From assembly GCA_905181835.1 (NCBI GenBank), contig CAJIZF010000004.1, positions 682,001 through 746,000 on the forward strand: DNA of 64,000 nucleotides, written 5' to 3'. This DNA is from an uncultured Flavobacteriaceae bacterium (GTDB lineage Bacteria; Bacteroidota; Bacteroidia; Flavobacteriales; Flavobacteriaceae). Every line of letters starts with the position of its first letter. Position 1 is the stretch's first letter. The position numbers were made by a program, and so were the translations under genes. Under the pieces are notes generated by a model. The model had not been told where the DNA came from. It saw nothing but the letters and a program-made list of their open reading frames with translations, and did not search any database. Below, piece by piece: positions 62,385-64,000 of this stretch.

Positions 62385-63215
62385 TTAATGAAACTTCAAA
62401 TTTTGAAGAAGATTAATCGTTTCAAACGCTTCCTTAACATCATGAACTCTTAGAATAGATACCCCTTTTTGAAGTGCAATTGCATGGAGTGCTGTGGTGC
62501 CGTTTAATGATTCTGTTGCGGAGATATTTAATGTTTTTTGAATCATTGATTTTCTTGAAATACCAATTAAAATTGGAGTGTTCAAAAATGAAAACAGTTC
62601 TAAATCATCAAATAATTCGAAGTTCTGATCTAGTTTTTTTGAAAAACCGAATCCAGGATCTACAATGATATCGTTAATTCCCAATGCGCGTGCTTTTGCA
62701 ATTCTTTCAGAGAAAAAATAAAGAATATCATTAGTTAAATTTTCGTAATTTGTATTTAGCATCATAGTTTCAGGAGTGCCTCTCATGTGCATCATCACAA
62801 GGGGCACTTGATAATTTGCAATGACCTCCAACATTTGAGGATCTAATAAACCTGCTGAAATATCGTTAATCATACAAGCTCCGTTTTCTATACACGTTTT
62901 TGCTATTTTACTCCTAAACGTGTCAATAGATAAATTGACATTTGGAAATTCTTTAATTAATGTTTTAACTGCTGGAAGGACACGATTAAGTTCATCAGCT
63001 TCGGAAACAAAATTTGCCCCAGGTCTTGAGCTATATCCACCTAGGTCAAGAAAGGTTGCACCTTCTTTTAACATTTTTTCAGCTTGATAAATAATTTCTT
63101 TTTCGGAACCTAATTTTCCTCCATCATAAAATGAATCAGGAGTTAAATTTAAAATACCCATTACTTTGGGTGTTAATAAATCGATAAGTTTTCCTTTACA
63201 ATTAATTGTTTTCAA
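62385..63215 (-). CDS. folP: dihydropteroate synthase
   Basis: Condenses dihydropterin pyrophosphate with p-aminobenzoate in folate synthesis. 276 residues. Motifs in order: MGILNLTPDSFYDGGK, LDLGGYSSRPGA, SIDTFRS, INDISAG, MMHMRGTPETM, DPGFGFSK, IGISRKSMI, RVHDVKE. It is upstream of cdaA and divergent from the DUF1599 gene. Confidence 0.97.
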   Translation of the reverse strand: MKTINCKGKLIDLLTPKVMGILNLTPDSFYDGGKLGSEKEIIYQAEKMLKEGATFLDLGGYSSRPGANFVSEADELNRVLPAVKTLIKEFPNVNLSIDTFRSKIAKTCIENGACMINDISAGLLDPQMLEVIANYQVPLVMMHMRGTPETMMLNTNYENLTNDILYFFSERIAKARALGINDIIVDPGFGFSKKLDQNFELFDDLELFSFLNTPILIGISRKSMIQKTLNISATESLNGTTALHAIALQKGVSILRVHDVKEAFETINLLQNLKFH

Positions 63216-63267
63216 TTTTTTAAATTGATTTATTTAAGCGAAATTTACGGAAAATCTTACAATACTG

Positions 63268-63804
63268 ATGATAGATACTTCAAAACAATACAATAATATT
63301 ATAGAAACTTGTAGAGCCTTGTTTATCAATAAAATGAAAGATTATGGAAGCGCATGGAGAATACTACGATTACCTTCCTTAACCGATCAGATATTTATAA
63401 AAACACAGCGAATAAGAGGATTGCAACAAAATGAAGTTCAAAAAGTAGATGAAGGTCAGGTGAGTGAATTTATTGGAATTATCAATTATTCAATAATGGC
63501 ATTGATACAACTGGAGAGGGGAGTTGTAGAACAGCCCGATTTAAATATTGACGAATCTATTATTGAGTACAATAAAAATGTTGAAATAGCTAAGAAATTA
63601 ATGATGGACAAAAATCATGATTATGGTGAGGCTTGGAGAGATATGAGAGTAAGTTCATTAACTGATTTAATTTTACAAAAATTATTAAGAGTCAAACAAA
63701 TTGAGGATAATAAAGGAAAAACCCTCGTTTCGGAAGGTATTGATGCCAACTATCAAGATATGATCAATTATGCAATTTTTGCATTAATTCTTTTAGAGAA
63801 ATAA
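63268..63804 (+). CDS. DUF1599 family protein (two tandem domains)
   Basis: 178 residues made of two similar halves. Each carries K-x-x-DYG-x-AWR-x-x-R-x-x-SLTD: KMKDYGSAWRILRLPSLTD (residues about 18-36) and KNHDYGEAWRDMRVSSLTD (about 113-131). DUF1599 is also called 'nucleotide modification associated domain 1', but its reaction is not known to me. The gene lies in the conserved folP-DUF1599-DoxX-like cluster of flavobacteria. Confidence 0.88.
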   Translation: MIDTSKQYNNIIETCRALFINKMKDYGSAWRILRLPSLTDQIFIKTQRIRGLQQNEVQKVDEGQVSEFIGIINYSIMALIQLERGVVEQPDLNIDESIIEYNKNVEIAKKLMMDKNHDYGEAWRDMRVSSLTDLILQKLLRVKQIEDNKGKTLVSEGIDANYQDMINYAIFALILLEK

Positions 63805-63821
63805 AAAAATAGATTTCTGAT

Positions 63822-64000
63822 ATGAAACAAATTACAAATATTTCAAGAATTTTAGTTGGTGCATTATTTATTATTAGTGGGTTAATTAAACTGAATGATC
63901 CGGTTGGTTTCTCATTCAAGCTAAAGGATTATTTTGCACCGGATGTTTTAAATATAGAATTCTTTTCACCTTTTGCACTAATGATCGCCCTTTTTGTAGT
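63822..64000 (+). CDS. DoxX-like (BT_3928 family) membrane protein, 5' part
   Basis: ATG at 63822, 17 bp after the DUF1599 gene; 59 codons before the window ends. The start ISRILVGALFIISGLIKLND is typical of the DoxX-like BT_3928 family, with two hydrophobic segments so far (LVGALFIISGLI and LMIALFVV). Role unknown. In relatives tpiA often follows. Confidence 0.8.
   Translation, partial: MKQITNISRILVGALFIISGLIKLNDPVGFSFKLKDYFAPDVLNIEFFSPFALMIALFV

Overview
The window comes from an AT-rich member of the Bacteroidota, almost certainly a flavobacterium. The evidence is several proteins with type IX secretion (T9SS) C-terminal sorting signals of both type A and type B, promoter-like TANNTTTG -7 boxes, an archaeal-type ProRS, a Rho with a long Asn/Gln/Lys-rich insertion, and typical flavobacterial neighbourhoods (rho/DUF4293, cdaA/folP/DUF1599/DoxX-like, ddl/coaD, PASTA/rluD/yaaA). 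I see no rRNA, CRISPR array, insertion sequence, integrase or phage gene.

Layout. 1-1.2 kb: the 3' end of a secreted HYR-domain protein (copy A), then an orphan sorting-domain remnant. 1.4-18.0 kb (minus): a giant repeat protein gene (about 5,500 codons if repaired) interrupted by about a dozen single-base frameshifts. 18.1-28.4 kb (minus): a second, intact giant gene (3,440 aa) whose last 6.9 kb is nearly identical to that of the first. 28.5-43.5 kb: ordinary genes (folE, cysS, yidD, lgt, DUF192 lipoprotein, a small T9SS protein, a FadL-like porin, a Gly/Tyr-rich lipoprotein, proS, tRNA-Glu, rpsT, an HTTM/gamma-carboxylase homologue, coaD, ddl, a PASTA protein, rluD, yaaA), all intact. 43.6-52.6 kb (plus): two tandem HYR-domain T9SS genes (copies B and C) with different N-terminal modules and near-identical C-terminal parts, both broken by frameshifts and by patches of scrambled sequence. 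52.8-64 kb: intact genes again (rho, DUF4293, an M36 metalloprotease with a T9SS tail, a metallophosphoesterase, truA, an ABC exporter, cdaA, folP, DUF1599, and the start of a DoxX-like gene).

How it fits together. Two kinds of secreted surface protein dominate: giant type B adhesin-like proteins made of about 90-residue repeats with a Cys pair and an Asp-rich loop, and type A proteins in which HYR modules are split by inserted beta-sandwich domains. Both families exist as recent duplicates with shared tails and different heads, a layout that would favour recombination and gene conversion. The same repeats are where every frameshift lies, while roughly 26 kb of unique genes has none, so incomplete consensus correction of long reads in repeats is a serious alternative to real gene decay. 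I found no new defence or metabolic system. The most unusual signals are the nested-domain architecture, the shared-tail giant genes, the paralogous A-X and B-C loci, and a paired palindrome in front of the first giant gene.
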